Notes: generated from the letters alone by a model not told the origin. Positions 1 to 9,212 are shown, counted from the first letter of the stretch. The stretch is DNA of 64,000 nucleotides from Bacillota bacterium (GCA_023392595.1 JAEVYU010000046.1:149044-213043), one strand, 5' to 3'. Program-made: numbers and translations.

Positions 1-758
1 ATAAATCCGGCTAACTTCTGATTGGGGCGTTCCACAATAATCTGACCATGAATTACCTTGGATTCCAACACCGCGAGCGCCTCCAAAAATCTCCGGTCTT
101 TCTTTGCCTTATCATAAAAAGACAAAACATAGACATAAAAGAAAAGGTTATAATTTACGAAAGGATACGCCACTTGCATAAATAAGGTGCCGATTCCATA
201 GTGACAAGGGCCGAGAGGCATGCGGGTTTCCCAATGCGCGAGCAGAAACTCAACCCCTTTGTCAAGAGCTTCGTGGGTATTGAGAAAATGTGTAAATCGG
301 AAAGCGTCTAAAGCCGCCAAGGTTGGGCCCGGATTGGAAAACTCCGTTTCCGGGCCTCTTCCGAAGCTGAACTTACTGCAACGCCAACCACCATCGGTAT
401 GCTGAATTTCTAACAGGTGACCCAAGGTTCTCTTGAGCCGGTTGTCAACAGCATAACCCAAATGACAAAGAGTTCTGGCGGCGTTAATGGTATGGCAAGG
501 GTATATTGCGCCTTGCGGGGAAAGCTTAAATCGTCCGTCTTCCCGCCAGGTGCTTACGATCAGGTCGGCAGTCTCTTTTACTATAGGTTCGGAACGGTCT
601 ATTCCCAATTCTAACAGCATCAATATGCAATCGAGAGTTGTGAAGGGACTTCCTTTCATGAGCCGCTTGTCGGGAGTGGCCCAATAATCGCCACCATTGT
701 AATGGCGTTTTGCCAAAATTCCTTCCAAATCGGATTGATATTGCTTATTTACCGCCAC
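1..758 (-). CDS. Prenyltransferase/terpene-cyclase-like toroid protein (3' end cut by window edge)
   Basis: Reading the minus strand from a GTG at 758 gives 252 uninterrupted codons up to the window edge, so the C-terminus is missing. A GGAGGGGAG ribosome site precedes the GTG. The protein has repeating helical hairpins and a QHTDGGW motif near residues 119-125, resembling the QW-type repeats of the squalene-cyclase/prenyltransferase alpha-alpha toroid fold. A second hydrophobic repeat follows near residues 145-215. Proteins of this shape are often annotated as prenyltransferase/squalene-oxidase repeat proteins without known substrate. Shadow frames on the plus strand are not credible. Function is unknown; fold assignment is by motif only. 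Confidence 0.7.
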   Translation of the reverse strand, partial: MAVNKQYQSDLEGILAKRHYNGGDYWATPDKRLMKGSPFTTLDCILMLLELGIDRSEPIVKETADLIVSTWREDGRFKLSPQGAIYPCHTINAARTLCHLGYAVDNRLKRTLGHLLEIQHTDGGWRCSKFSFGRGPETEFSNPGPTLAALDAFRFTHFLNTHEALDKGVEFLLAHWETRMPLGPCHYGIGTLFMQVAYPFVNYNLFFYVYVLSFYDKAKKDRRFLEALAVLESKVIHGQIIVERPNQKLAGF

Positions 759-930
759 GGCTATCTCCCCTCCGTATCTTGACTTGCCGGCTATTTCTCC
801 CCATTTGTATGAATGACATCCCTATCGAAAATACATTCACCGCCATTCCATTTTTTATCGCGAAATAAGGATTATTTGGGATACGATTTGTGAAACAACT
901 TGCTTCAAGATAAGGAGACTGCCCCATAAA

Positions 931-1761
931 CTAATATAAATTGATGGGAATGCGGTGCCCGCCCTTTTTTAACTCCCTGGGAAGCCAATAGGTTTTTCCA
1001 TCCGAATAACGATGATTGGGGAAAATCGTAACCTGCAAAGTTTTCAGATCGAAAATATAGGAATAAACCGTTGGATATTGGCCTTCCTGATGAGTTTGCT
1101 TCAAAAGCGTCTTAACCCTTTCCTTGGTGAGAGTTTGGCGCTGAGCCTCCTTGAATGCGGCTTGGATCGTATTGAACCTTTTACAGGGATAGTTGCCGAT
1201 TTTCGGATCGGTGAGGCTAAAATTGGTAATCACTTGGTATGTTTTGTCGTTCTTGATAAATACATAATCGTTTCGGGACCATTCAACAACACAAGAATTT
1301 CCGGTCCGGTCCGCAATCAACAAATGCTCCTGTCCAAATTGAGGCCAGTTGTATTTTTTGATCACTTCAACCGCTTCATCAACGGTCCGGCATTTTTTTA
1401 AGATTAAATACATTAAATCTTCATCAGTATTGATACGTTGCGGATTTCTTTGATATTTTTGGGATGACAACGAGGCCCAGTCAAAACAGAGACCATATTC
1501 GTTGATTCCGGCCTGGGGATATTGGGGCAAATAGGAATTCCATCCCATCACCATATAACCATAAGCCTGCTTATTACCAGGAGTTACGGAAATTATAGGA
1601 TCCGTAAAGAACCAATCTTCATTGCCGGCGAAATAATCAGTAGAGGACCCTTTCACATAAAAAATCGTGCAAGCCAGCGTCTGAACGGTTATCAGGGTGA
1701 ATCCAAACAAACAAAATAACCCAATTGAAAAAAATCTTTTTGATCTCATCGTTTTTGCCAT
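931..1761 (-). CDS. Secreted linear amide C-N hydrolase (choloylglycine hydrolase / AAT-like Ntn family)
   Basis: A 276-residue protein with a signal peptide (residues 6-30) ending TLA before Cys31. That Cys would become the N-terminal nucleophile after cleavage, as in the Ntn hydrolases that cleave linear amides (bile-salt, penicillin V or acyl-homoserine-lactone substrates). Supporting features are ACTIFYVKG followed by AGNEDWFF, the GINEYGLCFD segment and the later VITNFSL segment, in family order. The substrate cannot be told. A second in-frame ATG at 1749 has a slightly better-spaced GGATGG and could be the true start. No operon partner: the neighbours are a pseudogene and the edge protein. 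Confidence 0.75.
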   Translation of the reverse strand: MAKTMRSKRFFSIGLFCLFGFTLITVQTLACTIFYVKGSSTDYFAGNEDWFFTDPIISVTPGNKQAYGYMVMGWNSYLPQYPQAGINEYGLCFDWASLSSQKYQRNPQRINTDEDLMYLILKKCRTVDEAVEVIKKYNWPQFGQEHLLIADRTGNSCVVEWSRNDYVFIKNDKTYQVITNFSLTDPKIGNYPCKRFNTIQAAFKEAQRQTLTKERVKTLLKQTHQEGQYPTVYSYIFDLKTLQVTIFPNHRYSDGKTYWLPRELKKGGHRIPINLY

Positions 1762-1991
1762 CCCGTTTTCTGCTTGTATTATTTTTCACCATGCCTTTCG
1801 CACTCATTTGAGTCTTTTAGAATATTTTACCATGTTTTAAATGATATGAAAATATTTTCCCCTCTTCGCTTAGAATTCGCAAAAAAAGTGTACATTTACT
1901 CATCTTCATCGTTGCGATACTGTGTGTTGATGAAGGCCAAATGCACACTTTCCGGTGGTAAAAACTCGACCCGTTAAGCGGTTGTCTTAGG

Positions 1992-2315
1992 CTATTTTAT
2001 AATGAATGAGAGATCACCTATGGATATCAACCGCTTTCCCAATATTTTCTGTTTAAAGATCACTCCCACAAACAAGATCAACAGGACGATGGCTCCCACA
2101 ATCCCAGCTGAGTAAGAAATGGGCTAACGGCAATGAAACCCTTCCGGAGCTTGGAATATGTGAGTCACTGAAACCGCTGTCATAAAAGTAGCCGGTATCA
2201 TGGCGATCCAGTGGGAGATATTGCTGCAAACCAGGTAAACCACGTCGGCCCGGGTGATCATCGCCGGCGTCTGGTTGAACCAGGCGAAATACCTCCAAAT
2301 AATATCGAAATTAAT
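1992..2315 (-). pseudogene. cstA: C-terminal remnant of carbon-starvation protein CstA, frameshifted
   Basis: In one minus-strand frame the sequence reads INFDIIWRYFAWFNQT, then WIAMIPATFMTAVSVTHIFQ and APEGFH, which is the C-terminal part of CstA-type peptide/pyruvate transporters. After GFHC the frame hits a stop. A one-base loss and a one-base gain a few codons later restore a hydrophobic tail (ISYSAGIVGAIVLL, then LFVGVIFKQK) ending at a TAG near 1992. Everything upstream of the INFD segment is missing. This is a decayed fragment; neither single-frame ORF here is a real gene. Confidence 0.75.
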
Positions 2316-2362
2316 TGGGAAAGAGTTGCCATAAATTACAAATATCAACAATGATAGTATAC

Positions 2363-4078
2363 TTATTTTTTTGAATGATTATTATAATTTTTGCCAATGA
2401 TAATGGTGCGGAAAAAATCATCACCGGAATCAGCTTTCATCAGGGCGGTGATAATGGCAGGCAGAGTAGCGGGGCCTGGGTAAATCAAGTAGCGGGGTTC
2501 CCAGGTTGGTTGAAATTTAGATTTAAAGGAATGTAAACCTTTAAAATTATAATATTGGTTCAAGTGCTCATAGACATAATTGATCGCTTTTTCCACCAGG
2601 GGGTCTTTCGGTCCGATACCGACTCCGGCCAGGGCCGATAACCCAAGGTTGAAGCTCGCATATCCGTTTTTCTTGGCCCATTCAAATAGAGATACAAACA
2701 TAAACTCCATGGTTCCCGGTTCGGCATATTGCTGTTTACGCATTAAATCAACAGTCATTTCATTTTTTTGATATTCCGGAAACACATTGGCAAAGGCTAT
2801 GGGATGACCGTCTGCGCCGGTAATTGTCATGACCGGACTGTGACGGATATAATCATCATCAAACCACCCGAGAGAAAACCGTTTTTCAGAACTTTTCATA
2901 GCGGTCAACCACTCATCACTGATAATTTTTAATTGATGGATAAAAGCATCGTCATGAGGCGGCTCATGAATTTGGGCATGATAACCTGCTTTGTTCAAAC
3001 GATTGACGGGAGTTCGCAAGGCTTTGCCGGCTCTCCCTTCCAGCGTGAATTTTTCCAAATCGACGATTGCCTCTTGGCCTATACTGAGTACATTAAAACC
3101 GATCGACTGGTAAATCTGAAGATTATCGGGTAATGTCTGGTAAAAGGAAGGTAGCCAATCATTGATCGCGCAATATTTATCAAACTCAAGGATTGCGCTT
3201 AAGCAATCATTCGGAGGCCCAATGGGATCGCCGAGTACTAATGCGATTCGCCCTTTAACCACATACGCAATAACAGTCCCTTCCCTGCTAAAAAAGTAAT
3301 GTTTGTCTTTTAAAAGCGCATATCGGGCCAAGGCTGTTTTTCCATAGGCCTCAACAACCTTCTGAGCTAGTTGATGGACGGAATCGTCAACCGGATGATC
3401 CATAAAAACAGGGCGAACCAACATATATAAAGAATACCCCATCGTCGAAGCACCGACAAAATAGATCGAATCGGCAAAGAACCGCCCAAAACCGGTAACC
3501 GGCTGAAGACCGGGATCGTAAAACTCGGCAAACATGATAATGGTTTGCTGAAATGCCTGCCAAAAACCAAAATCAACGCTAAAATGCCGGTCTAGTAAAT
3601 AAAATCCCGTCACGCCATAAGCTAAAGTGAATAATAAGGCAAAAAAAAGAGTTTTTAACCCTTGTTTAACCGAAGGAGGATTGGAATGGGCGTGAAAATG
3701 AGGATAAGCGGTTAAAAGCCAAGCAGCCAGTAAGATTGATAAAATGGCCTCTTCGTAATCCAGGCCTTTAATCATGTGGCTGACTGCAGAAATGACTAAA
3801 ACAACTACCGTTAATAACCAAGCTACTCTTTTTCTTTGTTTTAACTTCCCGGCAAGCAACAGTAAGGCAAATCCGGCTAAAATAGCCGACAAGCGGCCAC
3901 TTCGCCGGACAATGAGCGGTAAAAATTGGTTTAACAAACGGAAGCGCTCGGCCAAAGCCGGAGTTACGGCTGAAAGAATGTTAACAATACCCATCAGCGC
4001 TGTAAAAAAACTTGCCGTCCAAACACTCCACACTTCAGCTAAGTAATGATGTTTCATCGACTTAACCGAGTTCACCAC
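2363..4078 (-). CDS. mprF: MprF-like membrane protein with C-terminal phosphatidylglycerol lysyltransferase (DUF2156) domain
   Basis: 571 residues. The N-terminal part carries several transmembrane segments (roughly residues 15-230). The C-terminal part is the soluble LPG-synthase/DUF2156 GNAT-like domain, recognisable from ALVLGDPIGPP, the FYQTLPDNLQIYQSIGF segment, NKAGY and FNLGLSALAGVG. Full-length MprF has about 840-880 residues with a larger flippase part, so this is a short form. The family transfers lysine (or alanine) from aminoacyl-tRNA to phosphatidylglycerol, lowering envelope negative charge. It starts 15 nt after asnS and is probably co-transcribed. GTG at 4078 is used; an ATG at 4057 is possible. 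Confidence 0.8.
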   Translation of the reverse strand: MVNSVKSMKHHYLAEVWSVWTASFFTALMGIVNILSAVTPALAERFRLLNQFLPLIVRRSGRLSAILAGFALLLLAGKLKQRKRVAWLLTVVVLVISAVSHMIKGLDYEEAILSILLAAWLLTAYPHFHAHSNPPSVKQGLKTLFFALLFTLAYGVTGFYLLDRHFSVDFGFWQAFQQTIIMFAEFYDPGLQPVTGFGRFFADSIYFVGASTMGYSLYMLVRPVFMDHPVDDSVHQLAQKVVEAYGKTALARYALLKDKHYFFSREGTVIAYVVKGRIALVLGDPIGPPNDCLSAILEFDKYCAINDWLPSFYQTLPDNLQIYQSIGFNVLSIGQEAIVDLEKFTLEGRAGKALRTPVNRLNKAGYHAQIHEPPHDDAFIHQLKIISDEWLTAMKSSEKRFSLGWFDDDYIRHSPVMTITGADGHPIAFANVFPEYQKNEMTVDLMRKQQYAEPGTMEFMFVSLFEWAKKNGYASFNLGLSALAGVGIGPKDPLVEKAINYVYEHLNQYYNFKGLHSFKSKFQPTWEPRYLIYPGPATLPAIITALMKADSGDDFFRTIIIGKNYNNHSKK

Positions 4079-4093
4079 ATTCTTTCCATAAAC

Positions 4094-5485
4094 TTAAAAT
4101 TCTGCAGAACCCGTGGTTCGCGGAAAAGGGATGACATCCCGAATATTGGACATACCCGTTAAATACATGATGATTCTCTCAAACCCCAATCCATAGCCGG
4201 CGTGCTTGGTTCCGCCATACTTTCGGGTATCCAGGTACCACTCATAATTTGCGGTGGATAATCCCAGCTCTTTCAGGCGGCTTTCCAGAACCTCCAGCCG
4301 CTCTTCACGCTGACTGCCGCCAATGATTTCCCCTACTCCCGGAACAAGCAAGTCCATAGCGGCGACGGTTTTTTGGTCGTCGTTCATTCGCATATAAAAA
4401 GCTTTGATTTCTTTGGGATAATGAATGACAAATACAGGTTTTTTAAATATTTTTTCCGTTAAGTATCGTTCGTGTTCGGTTTGTAAGTCGCTTCCCCACT
4501 TGACGGGATATTCGAAGGCGGTTTTTTCCTTTAACAAAAGTTCGACAGCCTCCGTGTAAGTGATTTTGCCAAAATCCGAATTCACAATGTTGTTTAATCG
4601 CTCCAACAAACCCTGATCAATAAAATTATTGAAAAATTCCATTTCCTCCGGGGCGTTTTCCATTACATACCGGATTAAATATTTCACCATTTCCTCTGCT
4701 AAATCCATATTATCTTCCAATTCGGCAAAGGCGATTTCCGGTTCAATCATCCAAAATTCAGCCGCATGCCTTGGCGTATTGGATTTTTCGGCTCTAAAAG
4801 TCGGCCCGAAAGTATAAATATTGCGGAATGCCATACAGAAAGTTTCGCCGCTTAATTGGCCACTGACTGTCAAATTGGTTTCTTTACCGAAGAAATCCTG
4901 TCCGTAGTCTATCTTTCCCAAATCGTTTTTGGGCGGATTCTCCATATTGAGGGTTGTCACCCGAAACATTTCCCCCGCGCCTTCGCAATCGCTACCGGTG
5001 ATCAACGGAGTATGGACATATACAAAGTTCCGTTCCTGAAAGAAACGGTGAATTGCAAAGGCGGCCAATGAACGGACTCTAAATACGGCGGCAAAAGTAT
5101 TGGTTCTGGGTCTTAAATGAGCGATTGTTCTCAAAAATTCAAAGGAATGCTTTTTCTTCTGCAGCGGATAATCGGGGGTCGAAGTGCCGGTAATCATGAT
5201 TTTATTAGCTTTCAATTCGAAAGGCTGTTTAGCGCCGGGACTTTCCACCAATTCACCGGTAACTTCAACGGAAGAACCCACGGAGAGTTTCACGATCTGA
5301 GCGAAATTCTCCAGAGAGTCGTCAAATACCACTTGCAGATTTTTAAAGAAGGATCCGTCGTTTAATTCTATAAATCCGAATGCTTTTGAGTCCCGGAGCG
5401 TACGCACCCAACCTGAAAGCTGAACCTCCCGGTTTAAATGAGTGGTTGTTTCCCGAAACAACTGTTTAATGAGTAATTTTTTCAA
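4094..5485 (-). CDS. asnS: Asparaginyl-tRNA synthetase
   Basis: 463 residues, the normal AsnRS length. An N-terminal OB-fold anticodon-binding domain (about 15-105) starts VQLSGWVRTLRDSKAFGF. The class II catalytic core shows motif 2 (FRAEKSNTPRHAAEF) and motif 3 (GYGLGFERIIMYLTG followed by NIRDVIPFPRT). The absence of a GAD insertion and the closing FPRTTGSAEF favour AsnRS over AspRS. It charges tRNA-Asn in the cytoplasm. The start is TTG at 5485 behind a GGGGG run; no ATG alternative fits. It is the first gene of a likely two-gene unit with the mprF-like gene. Confidence 0.95.
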   Translation of the reverse strand: MKKLLIKQLFRETTTHLNREVQLSGWVRTLRDSKAFGFIELNDGSFFKNLQVVFDDSLENFAQIVKLSVGSSVEVTGELVESPGAKQPFELKANKIMITGTSTPDYPLQKKKHSFEFLRTIAHLRPRTNTFAAVFRVRSLAAFAIHRFFQERNFVYVHTPLITGSDCEGAGEMFRVTTLNMENPPKNDLGKIDYGQDFFGKETNLTVSGQLSGETFCMAFRNIYTFGPTFRAEKSNTPRHAAEFWMIEPEIAFAELEDNMDLAEEMVKYLIRYVMENAPEEMEFFNNFIDQGLLERLNNIVNSDFGKITYTEAVELLLKEKTAFEYPVKWGSDLQTEHERYLTEKIFKKPVFVIHYPKEIKAFYMRMNDDQKTVAAMDLLVPGVGEIIGGSQREERLEVLESRLKELGLSTANYEWYLDTRKYGGTKHAGYGLGFERIIMYLTGMSNIRDVIPFPRTTGSAEF

Positions 5486-5808
5486 TAGTATACCCCCAAG
5501 TATATCCTAAATTTTAGACCTGTTTTTTTGGAAATATTTTTTTGGTAAATCTTCGGTAATGAAATCAATTTTCCTGCTACTACCTAGAAAGGCTTTCACT
5601 TTTCTCCGGTAATGGGTCCTGTATTAAAACTTTTTTTGATTTTGGATAGAATTGTACCCGTTTCAACCGCAATTGCCAGTTTTTTTTAAAAGTAAGAATG
5701 TGTTCTTTGAATTGGGAAAAAATAATTGCAGAGATGAAAATTCTTGGTTTTTTAGTCCTCTACTCCGTTTCCGGGATATTCAATTACGAAAATGAGAATG
5801 GTGAAACG
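5486..5808. other. Intergenic region between divergent asnS and menG
   Basis: About 320 nt of AT-rich sequence separate the two divergent genes. On the minus strand I looked for a T-box leader for asnS (T-box core plus terminator with poly-U) and did not see one. On the plus strand an in-frame extension of menG back to 5698 exists, but it encodes a hydrophobic stretch that does not belong to the family. I see no gene or RNA here. Confidence 0.4.
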
Positions 5809-6543
5809 ATGGTAAAAACTTATGATTATACTCTCTCCAAAGAGAACTATGTTCAAGGAATTTTTAATAGCATTGCCGCAAAATATGATCTTATGAACTT
5901 TTTCATGAGTTTCGGGATTCATTATTTATGGTGTAAACAACTACTTAAACTCATCGACATCCCTAAGAACGGAATCATTTTAGATGCTTGTTGCGGTACG
6001 GGATTTATAACCCAACAACTGGCCCGAAGAACTGAACCGCAAATCAAAATTATCGGCTTGGATTTTTCCGAAGCGATGCTCGGCATCGCCAAATCACGCC
6101 TGAACAACTATATTGCCACCGATAAAATTGAACTCATTCAAGCCAATGCCAGGGCAATCCCCTTTCCGGATCATCGTTTCGATTGTGTTACAATCGCTTA
6201 CGGACTTCGCAATTCCACCGATCCAAAGGCGCTTCTTAAAGAAATCATGCGGGTAATCAAACCTGGCGGTCGAATAATTTCGTTGGAATTAGTAAATCCA
6301 AGTTCAATGGTTTTGAAATCCCTTTATAATGTTTACCTGCATTATTGGGTACCATCATTAGGAAAATTACTGGTTCACGATAGAGAAGCCTATCAATACC
6401 TTCATGAATCGATTTTTACGTTTATTGCTCACCATCAATTAACGGCTATCTTTAAAGAAACGGGCTTCTTGAAGATTCGTTCCCTTCAATTGACACTCGG
6501 GATAGCGGCTATTCATACTGGTACAAAGCCTCTTTCCCCATAA
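5809..6543 (+). CDS. menG: Demethylmenaquinone / ubiquinone C-methyltransferase (UbiE/MenG family)
   Basis: From ATG 5809 the protein has 244 residues and begins MVKTYDYTLSKENYVQGIF, continuing with the family start F..IA.KYDLMN. The SAM-binding glycine loop is LDACCGTGFIT, and the second family signature is AIPFPDHRFDCVTIAYGLRN. The family methylates demethylmenaquinone, the last step of menaquinone synthesis. The frame is open back to an ATG at 5698, but the extra 37 residues are not family-like and the GGTGA before 5809 is a usable ribosome site. No other menaquinone gene is nearby. Confidence 0.88.
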   Translation: MVKTYDYTLSKENYVQGIFNSIAAKYDLMNFFMSFGIHYLWCKQLLKLIDIPKNGIILDACCGTGFITQQLARRTEPQIKIIGLDFSEAMLGIAKSRLNNYIATDKIELIQANARAIPFPDHRFDCVTIAYGLRNSTDPKALLKEIMRVIKPGGRIISLELVNPSSMVLKSLYNVYLHYWVPSLGKLLVHDREAYQYLHESIFTFIAHHQLTAIFKETGFLKIRSLQLTLGIAAIHTGTKPLSP

Positions 6544-6642
6544 AGATCACGATTATCAGAGGGACTGAAATTAAAAATATATCGTAATCTCTTTAATATT
6601 GATAGTGTTGATAGATTTTCAAAGCCATTCTTTTGTCCTAAA

Positions 6643-6670
6643 ACGGATTTTGGCACTTGATCATAAAATA
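6643..6670 (+). promoter_or_regulatory. Sigma-K-like promoter of the first LysM gene
   Basis: AC at 6643-6644 within AAAACGG, a 17-nt spacer, then CATAAAATA at 6662-6670. This matches the published mother-cell sigma-K pattern (mACm, 16-17 nt, CATAnnnTA). The same AAAACGGATTTTGGCA block occurs upstream of the LysM gene at 10232. The match is by eye. Confidence 0.6.
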
Positions 6671-6706
6671 TAAATAAACTCAATGAAATCAAGTGAGGTG
6701 GACTTC

Positions 6707-7123
6707 ATGTCGATGAATGACTTCCGGAGATTCCCAAATAGATGGGGCAGACCAGGGTATCCCTCACCATACTATCAATACCCTTATTACCCATATCCGT
6801 ATGGACAACAATACCCTTATATGCAACCTATTCCTTACGGACAATATCCATCCGGTCAATGTCCCTATCGTCAGCCTCAACCTCAGCCTTATCCGTATCA
6901 ACAACCATACCCCTATACAGAACCAGCTCCATCGCCCCCATCAACCGGTACTTGTCCGGAAGGAACTCTTCCGTATACGGTACAATCCGGAGATACTTTG
7001 GAAAATATCGCTAGCAGGCTGGGTATTACCACCAACGCCATCACAGGGATAAATCCCGGTATTAACTTTAGCGTCCCGCTTCAAACCGGGCAATCCCTTT
7101 GTTTGCCTACGGAAAATGAATAA
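6707..7123 (+). CDS. Tyr/Pro/Gln-rich protein with C-terminal LysM domain (spore-coat-like)
   Basis: 138 residues from ATG 6707, which follows GAGGTG with the same 6-nt spacing as its paralogue at 9549; the upstream ATG at 6683 lacks such a site. Residues about 15-80 are almost entirely Tyr, Pro and Gln (PYYQYPYYPYPYGQ-type). A LysM domain follows from about residue 88 (LPYTVQSGDTLENIASRLG). Two Cys bracket the LysM: one in TCPEG, one in SLCLP, a pattern kept in the paralogues and suggesting a disulfide. LysM binds peptidoglycan; SafA-type LysM proteins organise spore coat at the cortex. There is no signal peptide, consistent with mother-cell assembly. Role inferred. Confidence 0.8.
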   Translation: MSMNDFRRFPNRWGRPGYPSPYYQYPYYPYPYGQQYPYMQPIPYGQYPSGQCPYRQPQPQPYPYQQPYPYTEPAPSPPSTGTCPEGTLPYTVQSGDTLENIASRLGITTNAITGINPGINFSVPLQTGQSLCLPTENE

Positions 7124-7128
7124 ATGAA

Positions 7129-7170
7129 AAAGACTATAGCGTTTGGGTATTGTGCTATAGTCTTTCTTTG
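7129..7170. terminator. Bidirectional rho-independent terminator
   Basis: A perfect 12-bp stem AAAGACTATAGC / GCTATAGTCTTT (7129-7140 with 7154-7165) lies between the convergent LysM and protease genes. T runs follow on both strands, so it can serve both. Confidence 0.75.
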
Positions 7171-7187
7171 AACTCATTAAAATCTTA

Positions 7188-8576
7188 TCAGGATAATGTT
7201 TTGATTTCGGATAAAGCAAGCACTACTGCTTTATCCGCATTCAGCAAACCGTATCCATAATACGGATTAAATCCGGGAGTCCCAAGATGGGTTGCGGAAC
7301 GGTGAATAATATCCGTCACCGCTTCGGGTGATAATGTTGGATTTACGGATTTGATGAGTGCTACAACTCCGGATACAAACGGTGTCGCCATTGAGGTTCC
7401 ACTAAAATAAGTGTAGCCGGAAGGACCTTTTCCATCACTATAAGTGCTTAAAATATTGGAACCGGGAGCAACCACATCAAGTTTTTTACCGTAGTTGGAG
7501 TAATCCGCTTTTTTTAAGTTACGTTCAATTGCGCCTACAGTTAATACACCCTTGCAGTTACCCGGTGTATCAATGGGCCCGTTTTCGTTTCCTGCCGCCA
7601 CCACTACATTAACTCCCCGGCTTGTTGCATAATTAATGGCATCCTGAAGAACTTCACTGGTGCCCGGTCCGCCTAAACTCATATTAATGACTTGAGCGCC
7701 ATGGTCAGTAGCATATTTGATACCTTCCACAATGTTCGCGTCATCACCGATACCTTCATCATCAAGCACCTTAACGGGCATGATTTTACTATTGGGGGCA
7801 ATACCGCTGATGCCAGTGCCGTTGTTAGTTTGTCCGGCAATAATTCCGGCAACGTGTGTCCCATGACCTACAACATCATTGGTGGAATTTTTATCATCGG
7901 CTAAATCGATTCCCGGAATGGTTACCTGTTTCAAGTCTTCATGGTTTATATTAACGCCGGTATCAAGAACAGCCACGATTACATTTGATTTTTTAACCAG
8001 ATTTGCTTTATCCCAAGCCAAGTCAGCCCGAATCATTTGATTCCCCCATTGGAATGCGTAGTAGGGATCATTGGGGACGAATTTAGCTTTTACCACATAA
8101 TTAGGTTCAACATATTCAACATTTGGATTTTGGCTTAATTCCCGCATTGCCTTAAAATAGGATTGGTCACTCGGCAATTGGAGTAAATGCAAACCCGCAT
8201 TTTCATTTAACTCTTTGATCTGAGCGGTGTATTTCCTGATTATATGCTCACGTAAAAGAGTTTCTTGTTTCAAAGCGGAATCCTTATATTTAACAATAAA
8301 CTCTTTCGGCACGATTTGACCGTGATTGATTACGTTACGGGTATGAACGGTCCCGAAATAATAATCATTATTTTTCTTTAAGAGCACCCGCTTCGAATGT
8401 TCGTCTTGAGCTACTATTGTGGCAGATTTAAAATCTTTATTCGCCGAAACACCCTTCATATCCATCTTCTTACTATCGGATGCCGCCGCAATACCGGGTA
8501 AAAAAACGAAAAGAAATATTAAAAGAGTAAGCCATAATCGATTCATCCGAAGACTATTTCTACGAGTAGGACGCAT
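7188..8576 (-). CDS. Secreted subtilisin-family serine protease (S8) with I9 propeptide
   Basis: 462 residues. A signal peptide spans about residues 10-33. An inhibitor-I9-type propeptide follows (FIVKYKD through VEYVEPNYVVKAK). The catalytic triad is in order: Asp in VAVLDTGVNINHEDL, His in GHGTHVAGIIAG, Ser in SGTSMATPFVSG. The length suits a simple subtilase without extra C-terminal domains. The start ATG at 8576 has GGAGG seven bases upstream. It lies between LysM genes but on the opposite strand. It could mature coat or germination proteins or act as an extracellular protease; the sequence does not decide. Confidence 0.92.
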   Translation of the reverse strand: MRPTRRNSLRMNRLWLTLLIFLFVFLPGIAAASDSKKMDMKGVSANKDFKSATIVAQDEHSKRVLLKKNNDYYFGTVHTRNVINHGQIVPKEFIVKYKDSALKQETLLREHIIRKYTAQIKELNENAGLHLLQLPSDQSYFKAMRELSQNPNVEYVEPNYVVKAKFVPNDPYYAFQWGNQMIRADLAWDKANLVKKSNVIVAVLDTGVNINHEDLKQVTIPGIDLADDKNSTNDVVGHGTHVAGIIAGQTNNGTGISGIAPNSKIMPVKVLDDEGIGDDANIVEGIKYATDHGAQVINMSLGGPGTSEVLQDAINYATSRGVNVVVAAGNENGPIDTPGNCKGVLTVGAIERNLKKADYSNYGKKLDVVAPGSNILSTYSDGKGPSGYTYFSGTSMATPFVSGVVALIKSVNPTLSPEAVTDIIHRSATHLGTPGFNPYYGYGLLNADKAVVLALSEIKTLS

Positions 8577-8753
8577 GATGAACCTCCAATTGATAGTTTA
8601 TCTGATACTAAACTTCCATTTGATTATATCAACTCAACATAATCCAAACTAGATGTAGTTATTAGCATGATTTAAGTAAATTCCCAGATAGGGAATTTTT
8701 TATTCATGGAGTGGATGATTTCAAAATATGTGACATTGTCTTAATGCGGAAAA

Positions 8754-8781
8754 ACGGCCTGGTTTCATATCCTATAGTATA
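8754..8781 (+). promoter_or_regulatory. Sigma-K-like promoter (variant -10) of the second LysM gene
   Basis: AC at 8754-8755, again inside AAAACGG, a 17-nt spacer, then TATAGTATA at 8773-8781. This differs from CATAnnnTA only at the first base. The shared AAAACGG -35 block with the 6643 and 10175 sites supports common control. Confidence 0.5.
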
Positions 8782-8813
8782 AATTCACAGACAAATAGCC
8801 GAGGTGAAGAAAT

Positions 8814-9212
8814 ATGTCTTGGAATGAACCGGATTTTTTTGAATATATTGTCCAATCAGGCGATACTCTTTGGGATTTGGCCGATGAATTTGAGTTATCA
8901 GTGGATGATCTTATCGAAGCCAATAGCGACTTGGATCCAACCAATTTAATGGTCGGACAGACCGTTTTGATACCGGATGATTCGGAACTGGATGCCTCCC
9001 AACGCCCCGGAGACAGAAGACCCAGACCGAGGGAGCCCTATCGAAGATACCGTCCCTATGAATGCCGTCGTCCATATATCGTTCGCCCGGGAGATACCGT
9101 ATACCGGATATCTTACCGTTTTGGAATACCGGTACGATCCATTATGAATTATAATCCCTATATTAATTTCAATTATCCCTTACAAATCGGCCAGACAATT
9201 TGCCTGCCATAA
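8814..9212 (+). CDS. Double-LysM protein with Arg/Pro/Tyr linker
   Basis: 132 residues with two LysM domains: about 10-54 (FEYIVQSGDTLWDLADEF, ending VLIPDD) and about 86-132 (RPYIVRPGDTVYRISYRF, ending TICLP). The 30-residue linker is rich in Arg, Pro and Tyr (REPYRRYRPYECRRPY). Cys residues bracket the second LysM as in the paralogues. There is no signal peptide. The start ATG follows GAGGTGAAGAAAT. A protein with a LysM at each end could bridge two glycan strands or two layers such as cortex and coat. That role is inferred; LysM assignment is firm. Confidence 0.85.
   Translation: MSWNEPDFFEYIVQSGDTLWDLADEFELSVDDLIEANSDLDPTNLMVGQTVLIPDDSELDASQRPGDRRPRPREPYRRYRPYECRRPYIVRPGDTVYRISYRFGIPVRSIMNYNPYINFNYPLQIGQTICLP

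Noticed and set aside
745..927. 60-residue minus-strand ORF between the prenyltransferase-like gene and the hydrolase
   Set aside because: No ribosome site, low-complexity ending, and it overlaps the start of the gene at 758.
1774..1977. 67-residue plus-strand ORF
   Set aside because: No ribosome site, no domain-like composition, lies in a divergent/remnant region.
2053..2351. Two overlapping minus-strand ORFs as separate small proteins
   Set aside because: Both are pieces of one frameshifted cstA remnant.
5486..5700. T-box riboswitch upstream of asnS
   Set aside because: No T-box core sequence and no leader terminator found.
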